Origin: a bacterium
GTDB lineage: Bacteria > Myxococcota_A > Bradymonadia > UBA7976 > UBA1532
Length of the DNA: 64,000 bases
Assembly: GCA_030427205.1 (NCBI GenBank)
Contig: JAUHXC010000001.1
Location: 372,001-436,000, forward strand
Direction: 5' to 3'
In this document: positions 16,488-29,900 of the stretch, piece after piece
How positions within the stretch are numbered: position 1 is the stretch's first letter
Layout: each line of letters opens with the position of its first letter
Program-made: the position numbers and the translations under genes
The notes under the pieces: generated by a model
The model's database searches: none
Told to the model about the DNA's origin: nothing
What the model saw: the letters and a program-made list of their open reading frames with translations, nothing else

Positions 16488-16689
16488 GGGCCCTCTGGAG
16501 GGCCCTCACCGGACGAAATACGGGCTCTCGGGGCCCTCCCGAGGGCCCTCACCCGCTGAGATACGGGCTCTCGGGGCCTTCCCGAGGGCCCTCACCCGCT
16601 GAGATACGGGCTCTCGGGGCCCTCCCGAGGGCCCTCACCCGCTGAGATACGGGCTCTCGGGGCCCTCCCGAGGGCCCTCGCGTCGCGTA
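16488..16689. repeat. 43-bp tandem hairpin array
   Basis: Four units of exactly 43 bases start with ATACGGGCTCTCGG at 16518, 16561, 16604 and 16647, preceded by a partial unit. Each contains GGGCCCTC-CC-GAGGGCCC, a perfect 8-bp inverted repeat, so each can fold into a hairpin (one base change breaks it in the second unit). The period is not a multiple of three, so the array cannot be a translated repeat. Units are nearly identical, with no variable spacers, which rules out CRISPR. Function unknown; recent copy-number change by slippage is likely. Confidence 0.85.
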
Positions 16690-16740
16690 GAATCCGCGGC
16701 CGAGGCCCTGCGGCGGCGCCGGCGTGCCGGAGAACGCGCG

Positions 16741-16824
16741 GTCGTCGCCTTCGGGCGGATCCACCGCGGCGTAGAGCGCGCGGTCGTCGCCTTCGGGCGG
16801 ATCCGCCGCGGCGTAGAGCGCGAC
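16741..16824. repeat. Two copies of a second 42-bp tandem repeat
   Basis: Units starting GTCGTCGCCTTCGGGCGG at 16741 and 16783. On the minus strand these read as ALYAAVDPPEGDDR-type 14-residue units. They share that peptide pattern with the block at 16903-16986, so both may derive from one ancestral repeat. Confidence 0.75.
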
Positions 16825-16902
16825 GTCGACGCCTGCGAGCGGAGTGGGCTCGGCGGAGAGCAGGTGCCCGACGCCTTCGAAGGGAGCCGGGCAGGCGCAG
16901 CG

Positions 16903-16986
16903 CGCGGGGCTTTCGCCGTCGCGAAGGGTTGGCGCCGCGTACAGCGCGGGGCTTTCGCCGTCGCGAAGGGTTGGCGCCGCGTACAG
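16903..16986. repeat. Two copies of a third 42-bp tandem repeat
   Basis: Units starting CGCGGGGCTTTCGCCGTC at 16903 and 16945, identical to each other. On the minus strand they read ALYAAPTLRDGESP, matching the 14-residue pattern of the 16741 block. A TGA lies in that frame just upstream (near 16991), and no start codon or ribosome site was found. Confidence 0.8.
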
Positions 16987-17097
16987 CGCTCAAGGGCGGC
17001 CCTCGCGGGCCATCGTCGGCGGCGCGTCTGGCAGTATGTCGTCTCTGGTCGGGGCCTCGATCGCGCTGCTAGCGTGAAGCCATCTCGAAGGAGGCCC

Positions 17098-18168
17098 ATG
17101 TCGAATCAGACCGCCGATATACACAGCGCCATCGTCGAGGACTTCACGTGCCTGGGCCGGGCCGAGCTGGTGTTCGTCCGCGGGCTCAACGTCTTCGTCG
17201 GCCAGACCGGCACCGGCAAGAGCCACATGCTGAAGCTGCTGTCCGCCACCCTGCGCGGCGTCGACGCCGCGGCGCGGCGGGCCGGCACGGCGGGCCCCGC
17301 GCTCGACGCCGAGGTGCAGCTCGCCGATCGGCTGAAGGGCGTCTTCCGCCCCGAGCGCCTGGGGCAGCTCGTGCGACGAGCGCCCGGGTCCCGCACCGCT
17401 CGGATCTCCGTCACATTCGACGTGGCGCCGGGCCGCGTGCGCCTCGATCCGCTCGACGTCGACTACGCGTTCTCCGCACGCGCCCGAAAACGGGTCGTAT
17501 CCGACGCCGGGCTGCCCGGGCTGAAGGTCGGGTCGGTCTATCTGCCGGCCCATGACGTGATGTCGCTGTACCCCGGGCTCGTCGGGCCGGGCGACGGGGC
17601 GCCCGACGAGACCTGCCGTGACCTGTGGCCCGCGCTGGCGCTGGCGGAGGGCCGGCGCGCGCGCCGCGGCGGGTCGCTCGGGGCGGCGGTCGCCGAGCTG
17701 CAGGCGCGCCTCGGCGCCCGGCTCGTCGCCGAGGGCGGTCGGCTCTATGTGAAGTCCGACGCCGGGCGGGTCGAGGCACATCTGGCCGGCGCGGGCCTGC
17801 GCCGGCTGACGACGGTCATGCACCTCGCGCTCGACGGCCGCCTGGCCGAGTCGACGGCGCTGCTCTGGGATGCGCCCGCCGCGGGCCTCGACCCGGGCGC
17901 CACGCCGATCCTGGTCGATCTGCTGCACGCGCTCGTCGACGGCGGGGTGCAGGTGTTCATCGCCAGCCAGGACTACCTGCTGACCGAGGCGCTCTCGCTG
18001 GCCGCCGAGCGGGCGAAGCCCCGCGACAGGCACAGCCGCTTCTTCTTGTTCCACCACGGCGCGGACGGGGTCGAGGTCGAGGCGGCGGAGAGCCTGCTCG
18101 ACCTGTCGGCCAACCCCATCGCCGACGCGTTCTCTGCGCACTACGCCGCGGCGCTGGACGCGCCATGA
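17098..18168 (+). CDS. AAA-type ATPase (first of a two-gene unit)
   Basis: A 356-residue ATPase. GQTGTGKSHMLKLL (Walker A, residues 35-42 plus helix) opens the domain; towards the C-terminus LLWDAPAAGLDPG is a Walker B-like strand with DA in place of the usual DE, and FIASQDYLL takes the place of the H-loop. This is the SMC/OLD-like ATPase layout with a degenerate Walker B. GAAGGAGG just before ATG 17098 fixes the start, although the frame stays open through the repeats upstream. It overlaps the next gene as ATGA. ATPases of this sort are common in phage-defence pairs; the specific role is unknown. Confidence 0.8.
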   Translation: MSNQTADIHSAIVEDFTCLGRAELVFVRGLNVFVGQTGTGKSHMLKLLSATLRGVDAAARRAGTAGPALDAEVQLADRLKGVFRPERLGQLVRRAPGSRTARISVTFDVAPGRVRLDPLDVDYAFSARARKRVVSDAGLPGLKVGSVYLPAHDVMSLYPGLVGPGDGAPDETCRDLWPALALAEGRRARRGGSLGAAVAELQARLGARLVAEGGRLYVKSDAGRVEAHLAGAGLRRLTTVMHLALDGRLAESTALLWDAPAAGLDPGATPILVDLLHALVDGGVQVFIASQDYLLTEALSLAAERAKPRDRHSRFFLFHHGADGVEVEAAESLLDLSANPIADAFSAHYAAALDAP

Positions 18169-19136
18169 CCCAGGTCTTCATCGCCGAGGGAGAGGCCTTC
18201 CTCTTCGAGCCGAGCGCCGCGGTCACTCAGGTGGCCGACAGCTGGGTCTATCGCCGCGGGGTGCTGCCCTGGACGCGCGGCCCGTGTATCGACTTCGTCA
18301 TCCGCGCCGACGACGAGGTGTGCCTGCTGGCGGTGCAGCGCCTCGACCGGCCCGCGCGCTCGGCGCGCAACAGGCCGGTCGGGCTCCGGGCCCTGCCCGA
18401 GCTGTGCGGGGCCAAGGCGCTCGGCGCCCTGGCGCTCATCGGTCGCTGGGGCCTGCGCGACATCCGCGGATACTTCGACGAGATGGAGTGGGAGCGCGGC
18501 CTCGTGGCGGTGGCCGAGCGGGAGGCGTCGTTCGGCCTGTACGTCCGCTCGCCCGCGCTGCCGGACGACGACGCCCGATCGGGCGCGTGGGGCGCGCGGG
18601 CTCGACGGGGGCTGGCTCACCTGCGGCGGCAGATCGCGCGGACGACGGCGGTGGGCTGGCTCACCGGCGATGTGCGCCTCGTTCAGCTCGACGGGCTGGA
18701 GTCGATCCCGGGCCTGTGCGCGGTCGAGCCGGCGCCGCGGCTGTGGACGCACGCGGCGCGCGACGCGTTCGTCGAGGCCATCGCCGGCAGCCCGGCGTTC
18801 GGAGCCGGCGTCGGTGGCGGTGGTATCCGACGCAGCCTGCACGCGCTGCGCGGGGTGCTGCCCGCCGACTGGTCGGCGCGTATGCCCGATCTCGGCGACC
18901 TGCACGCCCCGCTGTCCGATCGACACGCGCGGCTCTATCTGCGCGGGGAGCTGGACTGGCTCGACGCCGATCACGCCGACCGACGCATCCCGAGCGGTCA
19001 ACCCGGTCTGATCCCGTGGGCCCACGCGGCGGTCGACCGGTTGCTAGGGGGCGACGCCACCTGGCATCGCTGGATCGGCGGCCCGCGGGGGCTGCCCTCA
19101 GATGTCGAGCGCGGTGGCGACGTCGGCGGCCTGTGA
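18165..19136 (+). CDS. Hypothetical partner of the ATPase
   Basis: A 323-residue protein of no recognised family, translationally coupled to the ATPase (ATGA). It begins MTQVFIAEGEAFLFEP and contains a beta-rich N-terminal part, a helical Arg-rich middle (ARRGLAHLRRQIARTTAVGW) and a C-terminal region with ARLYLRGELDWLDAD. No signal peptide or membrane segment. Its last dozen residues are read from the antisense of a diverged copy of the parE 3' end (19095-19154), so the C-terminus was either remodelled by, or originally overlapped, the convergent parE gene. With its ATPase partner it forms a two-gene cassette. Confidence 0.7.
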   Translation: MTQVFIAEGEAFLFEPSAAVTQVADSWVYRRGVLPWTRGPCIDFVIRADDEVCLLAVQRLDRPARSARNRPVGLRALPELCGAKALGALALIGRWGLRDIRGYFDEMEWERGLVAVAEREASFGLYVRSPALPDDDARSGAWGARARRGLAHLRRQIARTTAVGWLTGDVRLVQLDGLESIPGLCAVEPAPRLWTHAARDAFVEAIAGSPAFGAGVGGGGIRRSLHALRGVLPADWSARMPDLGDLHAPLSDRHARLYLRGELDWLDADHADRRIPSGQPGLIPWAHAAVDRLLGGDATWHRWIGGPRGLPSDVERGGDVGGL

Positions 19137-19154
19137 CATCACGCAGTCGCAGCG
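19095..19154 (-). repeat. Diverged second copy of the parE 3' end (att-like direct repeat)
   Basis: Read on the minus strand, this block encodes RCDCVMSQAADVATALDI and a stop, matching the parE C-terminus [19 protein letters not shown] at 22547-22609. By hand alignment 53 of 60 positions agree with one 3-base gap, including an identical 22-base core. The copies are in direct orientation and bracket the 3.4-kb, four-gene operon. This is the footprint of integration into a gene's 3' end or of a segmental duplication. Confidence 0.85.
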
Positions 19155-19158
19155 GGCT

Positions 19159-19803
19159 TCAGCGGGCGGCCAGGCCATCGCGCGGCCACTGCGATGGTTT
19201 TCGCGACGTCGCTGCCTCGGTCAGCGCCTTGCGCACCGCCAGTCCATCGAGGCCTGCGTCGAGGAGCAGGGCGCTCGGATCCGGAGAGTCCGCCCAGGCG
19301 TCGTCGAGCGCCGCTCGAGGGGGGATCGCCCGCTGCGCACGCAAGTGGGCCAACCGCTGGACATCACGGCGGATCCGAGCAGACTGGCTCGCGCGGAACC
19401 CAGGGCGCCAGCGGGCCCACCGACTCTCGGCCCAGTCGGCGCGTGCCTCGACTATGCGGCGCTTTCGAGAAACCGTTCGCGGCGAGACATGAACCGACGC
19501 CAGCCAGGTGGGCTCGCCCTTCAGCCACACGCCATAGTCTCGGATGTGCAGCGCCAGTTCGTCATCCAGCCAGTCCGGCTCCTTCAGCGCGTCGGCGCTC
19601 TTCCAGATCAGGTCGAGGCGCGCCGTATGCAGAGGTCGGCCGCTGCCGATGCACAGGATGTCCCAGTCCGACGTCGAGTCGGCGCACCCCGCGGCGCGCG
19701 AGCCGAAGAGGATGATCTCGCTGGCGGCCTGGCTGATCGCCGCCCAGTCGCCACCTGCCTCGGCGATCACGTCTCGCAGCTGCTGGTCGGTCCAGGCCGT
19801 CAC
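19159..19803 (-). CDS. Nucleotidyltransferase-fold protein (MNT-like)
   Basis: A 214-residue protein with a clear nucleotidyltransferase motif: LFGSRAAG (residues 32-39) followed by STSDWDIL (43-50), that is GS-x-DxD with Asp46 and Asp48 as metal ligands. The rest is helical and Arg-rich. Small proteins of this fold transfer NMP to proteins or nucleic acids and are frequent toxin or antitoxin parts and defence components. The GTG start overlaps the preceding stop (GTGA). It is the last gene of the four-gene operon, and its stop lies only about five bases before the duplicated parE fragment. Confidence 0.8.
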   Translation of the reverse strand: MTAWTDQQLRDVIAEAGGDWAAISQAASEIILFGSRAAGCADSTSDWDILCIGSGRPLHTARLDLIWKSADALKEPDWLDDELALHIRDYGVWLKGEPTWLASVHVSPRTVSRKRRIVEARADWAESRWARWRPGFRASQSARIRRDVQRLAHLRAQRAIPPRAALDDAWADSPDPSALLLDAGLDGLAVRKALTEAATSRKPSQWPRDGLAAR

Positions 19804-20156
19804 GCCGCTGGCTGCGCGGCGACCCAGGCCTGCAGGCAACCGCTGAAGATCTCCAGCTGCTGCGTGCCGTGGGCGCAGGCGTCCTCGGACAACGCGCCAT
19901 AGCTGCCCGCTGCGGCGAGCTCGGAGAGCTCGACCGCGGCGCGCGCCGCCTCCGGATCGAGCCCGCTCACCTGGGCGAGCAGGACATCGAGCGGCTTGGG
20001 GCCGAAGCCTGCCTCGTCGCCGTCCAAGGCCCGCAGGTCGTCCTGCAGCTCGAGCAGGATGTTCTCGACCGCGACCGCGTCTTCCAGATCGTGGATCCAG
20101 AGAGGCAGCTCGTCGAGCGAGCGTTCGAGCGCGATCCGGAGGGTGAGGTCGGTCAT
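19800..20156 (-). CDS. Small hypothetical protein of the ATPase-HNH operon
   Basis: A 118-residue acidic, helical protein. ATG 20156 overlaps the HNH stop (ATGA), which is the reason for choosing it over ATG 20162. The sequence has repeated Leu/Glu/Asp heptads (ELPLWIHDLEDAVAVENILL) and no cysteines arranged for metal. No RxxxxH motif of HEPN toxins is present, so it is not an obvious HEPN partner of the nucleotidyltransferase. It is sandwiched between nuclease and nucleotidyltransferase genes with overlaps on both sides, so an adaptor, inhibitor or immunity role is plausible but unproven. Confidence 0.65.
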   Translation of the reverse strand: MTDLTLRIALERSLDELPLWIHDLEDAVAVENILLELQDDLRALDGDEAGFGPKPLDVLLAQVSGLDPEAARAAVELSELAAAGSYGALSEDACAHGTQQLEIFSGCLQAWVAAQPAA

Positions 20157-21010
20157 GGGCATACCAGTTCCACGAACGGGGCGCAGTCGGCCAACGCGGC
20201 GTAGAGGATACCCTCCCAGTAGTTGGGACCATAGAGCCTACCCAGGCTCCGGGCTCTGCGGCGCAGGCTCCTCTCTACATCCGCCTGATCGTCACCATCC
20301 TCGACCCCCAGGGCCAGCTCGGCGCGGATCTCGGCGATGCAGAGCTGCGCTTCGCTCGACCAGATATCGCACAGGCCCAGCCGCGCGCAGTGAGCCGCCA
20401 AGGTCCGATAGACCCGATCGACGTCGCGGCTCGTATTCGCGGGACGCTCGACCGTGAATGTCGCCTCGACCGACGCGCCCTGCACGCTGAGCGCCACGTT
20501 CAGGCAGCCGGGCAGGCCGTCGATAGCGTCCCAGTAGGTATGCAGGATCGGCTTCCACACCGTGCCCTTGCGCCCGTTGCACGTGCCGCAGGTCTTGACC
20601 AGGTTCAGGTTCAGGACGGCCAGCTCGGGGAAGTGGGCGACCGCCTCGGGCAGCACATGGTCCCACTGCGTGGGCGGCCCGACCGCGCAGTAGGGGCACC
20701 GGGCGGACCTCGGCCCCGTCTGCCCCCTGCGGATCGCGCTCTTGAGCCGGCCGCACGCGCCGCCGTCTCTCGACTCGTACATGCCGTTGAGCGTCGCTCG
20801 TTGCGATGCGCCCAACGACGGCCCGAGAGCGGCGAAGCGCGCGCGCAGCGTGCCGGCAGATGCGTGCTTCTCGTAGAGCGCGTAGCGTCGCACCACGAGG
20901 GCTCTCAGGTCGCGGCGGTCCTGTGTCCGCTGAGCCCCTCGAGTATTGTCGACGACATCATCGAAGTAGCCGAGCGCGTCGGCCAACGCAGGACGCGGCA
21001 AGTTCCACAT
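20153..21010 (-). CDS. HNH endonuclease
   Basis: A 285-residue protein with a zinc-binding HNH core: CPYC (residues 105-108), WDHVLPEA (116-123) with the Asp-His pair, LNLNLVKTCGTCNGRKG (133-149) with the Asn and the second Cys pair. The layout DHxxPE...NLNLV..C..CN.RKG is like the HNH proteins that pair with ATPases in defence systems. About 100 N-terminal residues precede the core and about 130 follow it. ATG 21010 overlaps the ATPase stop (TGATG). Expected to cut DNA or RNA under control of the upstream ATPase. Confidence 0.85.
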   Translation of the reverse strand: MWNLPRPALADALGYFDDVVDNTRGAQRTQDRRDLRALVVRRYALYEKHASAGTLRARFAALGPSLGASQRATLNGMYESRDGGACGRLKSAIRRGQTGPRSARCPYCAVGPPTQWDHVLPEAVAHFPELAVLNLNLVKTCGTCNGRKGTVWKPILHTYWDAIDGLPGCLNVALSVQGASVEATFTVERPANTSRDVDRVYRTLAAHCARLGLCDIWSSEAQLCIAEIRAELALGVEDGDDQADVERSLRRRARSLGRLYGPNYWEGILYAALADCAPFVELVCP

Positions 21011-22482
21011 CAGCGCCCCCGCTCCAACGACCGCAGCGCGATCTCGGCGCCGAGCCCCAGGCCATGGGGGAAGAGCGCCTCGACCGCTGCCCGTCCACCG
21101 CGCTCGAACACGGCGCGCAAGCGATCGCGGAAGTTGCGCTCGCGAGGGTCGGTTTCGAAGGCGTGCACGAGGATGCGGGTCAGGTCCTCGCCGAAGCACT
21201 CCCCCGGGTAGGGCACGATCGAGGGGACCCGGCCCTCCATCCGCACAATGCGCACCATGCGACCCGGCGTCTCCTGCAGCGGGATGGGCGAGTGGGTCGC
21301 CAGCACGGCGTGCCCGCCGAGGCGATCCAGCACGTCTCCGAGCGCCGCGAGCAGGGTCGACAGCAGCCCGGGGTGCAGGTGGTTCTCGGGCTCGTCGAGC
21401 AGCGCGAGCCAGCCGTCCGCCATGTGGGCGGCGAGGCTCGCCAGGGTCAGCAACGCGACCTGATGACCCGACGACGCGTCGCGCACGGCGGCCAGGAACG
21501 ACTCCGCGTCGGCCCAGGGATCGAGCCCACCGGGCAACGCATCGCGCACCGCGCTCAGCCTCTCGAGCCCGACTGAAAACACCGCTCGCCGCTCGGGGGT
21601 CATCGCCGTGATCGCGTCGCGCTGCTGCGAGATCATCTTCTCGAGGTCGAGTCGTCCGGGCCCGACCCGCAGCCCCACGTGCTGGTAGAGCAGTGCAGAC
21701 GCCGTGCGAGCGGCTGTCCGGTGAAGCACCGGGCGGAACGGATCGAAGGCGCTGAACGAGATGGCCAGCACCCCGCCGCGGCGCCAGCCGTCGGGCACGT
21801 GCAGGTCGCGTAGCCCGAGGGCGGGCACATCCCTACCGGCGACCAGCCGCCCGCAATGCACGCCCCCGATGATGTCCAACAGTCGGGTCTTGCCCGAGCT
21901 GTTGGGGCCCACCAATACGCCCACGCGCTGCACGCCGTCCGCGAAGTGCCAGTCGACCACATGCGGCCCGTCGAAGCCGTCCAGGCTCACGCGCAGCGCG
22001 AGGGTCGTGGTGGTGTCTTCGAAGAGCGCCGAGACCGCAGGATCAGCCTCCGCTGAAGACGCCTGCCAGAAGAGCTTGGCGGCCCGTGGATCGCGGAGAA
22101 GATTGCGGTCGAGATCCTGGTCGGCGAAGTCCGCCCGCCGCTCGGGGTGCAGGGTGAGGTCGTTGAGCGCCCGACATACGGTCTGCCGCAGCCCATAGCG
22201 GTCGAGCACGTCGTAGTACGCCGCCGACTGCCCGAGGCTGATGAAGTCCGGCCCGAGCGGTTCGAGCGCGCCTGGCCCGAGCGTTGTGCTCTGCCTGTCC
22301 CGCTCGAGGATCTTGACCAGCCCCAGCCGGTGCTGCTCGGCGCCGATCACCAGCCACGCCCGAAACGTCACCCGGCGGGAGAAGTCATCCCAGCGGTCCT
22401 TCTTGAGATAGACACAGGGTCCCTCGGTCGGGCGTGGCCATTCGACGACTTCGATGCGAACGATGCGCTCTGCAGAAGGCAT
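21010..22482 (-). CDS. AAA_21-type ATPase (first gene of the four-gene operon)
   Basis: A 490-residue ATPase with an ABC/OLD-like head: GPNSSGKT (Walker A, 192-199), SSGHQ (337-341, signature-like), LALLDEPENHLHP (Walker B and D-loop, about 359-371) and ATHSP (395-399, switch His397). The first 190 residues are a separate N-terminal domain of unknown type, which is unusual since the Walker A normally sits near residue 35. No ribosome site is visible before ATG 22482, so initiation may be leaderless. It is followed by overlapping genes for HNH nuclease, small protein and nucleotidyltransferase. ATPase-HNH pairs recall Septu (PtuA-PtuB), but the extra two genes differ. Confidence 0.85.
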   Translation of the reverse strand: MPSAERIVRIEVVEWPRPTEGPCVYLKKDRWDDFSRRVTFRAWLVIGAEQHRLGLVKILERDRQSTTLGPGALEPLGPDFISLGQSAAYYDVLDRYGLRQTVCRALNDLTLHPERRADFADQDLDRNLLRDPRAAKLFWQASSAEADPAVSALFEDTTTTLALRVSLDGFDGPHVVDWHFADGVQRVGVLVGPNSSGKTRLLDIIGGVHCGRLVAGRDVPALGLRDLHVPDGWRRGGVLAISFSAFDPFRPVLHRTAARTASALLYQHVGLRVGPGRLDLEKMISQQRDAITAMTPERRAVFSVGLERLSAVRDALPGGLDPWADAESFLAAVRDASSGHQVALLTLASLAAHMADGWLALLDEPENHLHPGLLSTLLAALGDVLDRLGGHAVLATHSPIPLQETPGRMVRIVRMEGRVPSIVPYPGECFGEDLTRILVHAFETDPRERNFRDRLRAVFERGGRAAVEALFPHGLGLGAEIALRSLERGR

Positions 22483-22546
22483 GACGTCTACTCTATCACC
22501 GCGTCCGCACGCGGCGAGCCCGTCGGTGGTACGGCCGGCCCGGGCC

Positions 22547-26871
<4,325 letters not shown>

Positions 26872-26972
26872 CACTGGGCTCGTGGAACATCGGGCGGAAC
26901 GGAGGTGAGGTAGCACATTGGATCACACCGAACAACCGTTCAGAACGCCCGATAACGCGCCCGGGTGCGGCG

Positions 26973-29900
26973 TCAGGGGTCGAAGAACGGGAAGCCGGGC
27001 GGCTCGGGCTCTGCGGCCGGCACGAACTTCAGCCGCGCGGCGCCCACCTGGACGGCGTCTTCGCCGTCGCGATCGCCGTCGAGCGCGAAGACGGCGACCC
27101 TATACGTGGCGTCGGGATCCGGCTCGAGCGGGGTCTCGCCGCCGTCGTCGTCCGGCTCTGCGGGTGGCCATGAGATGATCAGCGCGGGCGGCCGGTCATC
27201 ACCGATCGCCGCCTCGTCGGTCTCCTGCCATGGGTCGATGGCGGGCTGCTCACCCTCCGCGTCGCGCCTCTCGCGCAGGGTGATCACCACCGCCCAGTCG
27301 GTGATCGTCGAGAGGTCGAGGCCGTCGGGCAGGCGCAGGCGCAGGCGGTCGGGGCCTGCCGCGAAGGTGTAGGTCTGGTCGTCATCGGGGCTCAGCACTC
27401 GGGCGCTGTCGTCGCCCGCGGCTGCGGTGAAGGTGTCGACGACGATCCCCAAGGTGTGGAGCGGGGCCGGGCCGCGGTGCAGGTACAGCTCGACCGGCTC
27501 GCCGGGCCCGGCGGCGTCGCTGGGCGTCATCCGAAGGCACGCCTGCCCGCTCGCGGCAGAGAGGCGGTAGTCGACGCCGCCCCGCACGCCGAAGCCGATC
27601 TCCTGCTCTCCACACATCACCGCCCGATTGGCCCGGTTCACGCACAAGCCGTCGCCCCCACACTGCACGATGTGGGCGACGTCGGCGTCGAGCGGGGCCT
27701 CGACGACGTCCGGGTCGTTGGTGAGCCAGGCCCGCAGGCCACCGTCTTCGGCCTCCACCCAGCGGCGCGCGCCGAACTCGAAGAGAGCGTCGACGCCGCT
27801 CGCCGTGACGATGTGGCGCAGCGTCGCCTGCGGCGCCTCGGCGTCGACGGTGAACCCCAAGGTCCGGGTGACGGAGTCGCCGAATTGATTGCTCCCGGTC
27901 AACGCGACGAGGTACCGACCGCTGCTGTCGAGCTCGCAGTCTTCGAACTCGTGCCATGGGAAGTCGCCGGCGTAGACCGGCGGGGTGCTGTCCGGCTCCT
28001 CGTCGAGTCCGAACTCGAGCCCGCTGCAGGTCTCGATGGGCGCGCTGTCGCCGGTCATGAAGCTGGCGGTCAGTGAAGAGACCGTCGACTCTGTCACGAC
28101 GATGCCCATGTCCGACCCTGCGCGCACGACCTGCGGCTCCCGACTGGTGGCTGGCGGCTCGAGGGCAACGTCGAAGAGCGGCCGCCGGTCGTCGAGCTGC
28201 ACGTCCACGCTGAGCGGGTCGCTGATATTGCCCGCCCGATCGCGCGTCCGAAAGCAGAAGGTCTGCGTCTCGCCGACCTCGATCTCATCCTCACCAGCGA
28301 GGGTCGCGCCGAGCATGGCGAAGCCTCCGATGAGTGGCGTCCAGCTCGATATGTCCTGCTCGCAGTCGCCGACCCCCACCGAGAGCGTATCGAACCCGCC
28401 ATCGCGACGCTCGCCGGCGACAGACACGTTGAATCGCAGCTCCCGCCGGTCGACGATCCACACGGCGTGGTCTTCGCCCTCGCCGTTCACGCTCTGCACA
28501 CCGCCCTCGATGATGCGCACGGTGTCGGGCTTGGGGGGCGGCTCGCCGTCCCACCAGAAGTGCACCGGGAACCGCGCTTCGTTGCCGGCCATGTCGTACA
28601 CCCGCAGCACGGGCCACGCCTCGAGCGTCGGCGCGGGCGGCTCCCTGTCGAGCGGACACGGCCAGAACCTCGGATCGCAGTCGGCGCCTTTCAGCGGCGC
28701 GAACGCCAATGAGTCGCCCGCGAAGTCCACGGGGTTCGGATCGCCGTCGACGAGCAGGTGGTATTGCTCGCCTGCACGCCCGCTGGCGCGGATGGTCAGC
28801 GTGGGCTGCCTGCCACGGACCGGGTCGTCCGCGCTCGACAGCACGATGTCACCGCCGCGGGGTATCGAGACATCGTCGAGGGTCACCTCGACGTGGGGCG
28901 GATCGGGGTCGTAGATCGCGCAGACCTGCACGGGCTGGCTGACGTTGCCCGCCGCGTCGCGGGCGAAGATGCACCGCGCCTGGTCTTCGCCTCTGGCGTC
29001 GGCGAGGTCGACGAACCGCGGCGGTGAGTCCAGCCAGCCGGCGTCGTCGGGGTCTCCACAGACGCCGCCCGGACGCTCGACGACCGCGTACGACGCACCC
29101 GCCTCCCCACGGACGGTGATCCCGGGGTTCGTGGTCGGCACCGGCTGGCAACCGGCCACCTCTTTGCCGCGGAAGGGCATGTTCACGCGGGCGGTGGTGA
29201 TCGCCGGCGCCCGGGCGTCGACCCGCACCTCGAAGCGGGCGATGGCCGCCTGATCGAGGTCGTCGGTCAGCTCCAGTTCGAACAGGTGCGTGCCATCGGA
29301 GAGTTCGAAGCGGTGCGGGTCGTCGGAGAGCTCGCCCCGCCACTCGCCGACCGCGAGGTCACGGCCGGGATCGGGGCATCGCAGCCGGGTGAGTTCGCCG
29401 TCCGGCGCCCAGTGCAGCAGTCGGCAGTCGGTCAGGTGCGGCGTATCGTCGTCGCCGGTGCCGTCGGGGTAGGTCAGCGCGCCGCCGACCTCGACCCCGA
29501 GCGCGTCGAGGTCGCACCCGGATCGGGCGCAGCGCACCTCGACGCGCTCGCCGGCCTGCCGCGCGATCACGCTGCCGGCGCCGGGTTGCACATCGAACGT
29601 GACCGCGGGCGACGGGCGGATGTGCAGCGCGCGCCGGTAGACCTCGCTGACGTGGCCGGCGCGGTCGACGAGCACCGCGCACAGCGTGCTGTCGTCGCCC
29701 CGGGTCATCGGCAGGGTGCTCGCCAGCACCGAGCTGGGGGTCTGGCCGGTCAGGGCGCAGGCGGACGGGCAGTCACCGCCGGGCACGAGCGCCAGGTGCA
29801 GCGCGGGCGGCGTCGGCGCAGGGCCGACGGGGTCGTCGGTGTAGTCCACGAGCACCGGCTGGCTGCGGGCCGCGGTCAGCGCCTGCGGCGCGTCGCAGAC

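Larger units (their letters stand above)
16690..17000 (-). pseudogene. Possible remnant of a 14-residue-repeat protein
   Basis: One minus-strand frame gives about seven consecutive 14-residue units with the loose consensus A-L-Y-A-A-x-x-P-P-E-G-D-x-R: ALYAAPTLRDGESP twice, ARCACPAPFEGVGH, LLSAEPTPLAGVDV, ALYAAADPPEGDDR, ALYAAVDPPEGDDR and AFSGTPAPPQGLGR. Diverged units keeping the same register argue that this frame was once translated. There is a TGA just upstream, no start or ribosome site, and the frame runs into the 43-bp hairpin array. It is therefore called a remnant with low confidence. Confidence 0.3.

Noticed and set aside
16217..16645. Open frames on both strands in the repeat region
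   Set aside because: All frames stay open because of GC content; none has a ribosome site, and the 43-bp period shifts frame between units.
16488..16689. CRISPR-like look of the 43-bp array
   Set aside because: Units are nearly identical with no unique spacers; each is a palindromic tandem unit.
16864..17097. A longer N-terminus for the ATPase at 17098
   Set aside because: The extension is translated repeat sequence and Arg-rich, whereas GAAGGAGG directly precedes ATG 17098.
19800..20156. HEPN-type toxin paired with the nucleotidyltransferase
   Set aside because: No RxxxxH motif and no HEPN-like helix spacing in the 118-residue protein.
20153..22482. Assignment of the ATPase-HNH pair to Septu (PtuAB)
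   Set aside because: The ATPase has a long N-terminal domain, the HNH protein is longer, and two further coupled genes are present; called only Septu-like.
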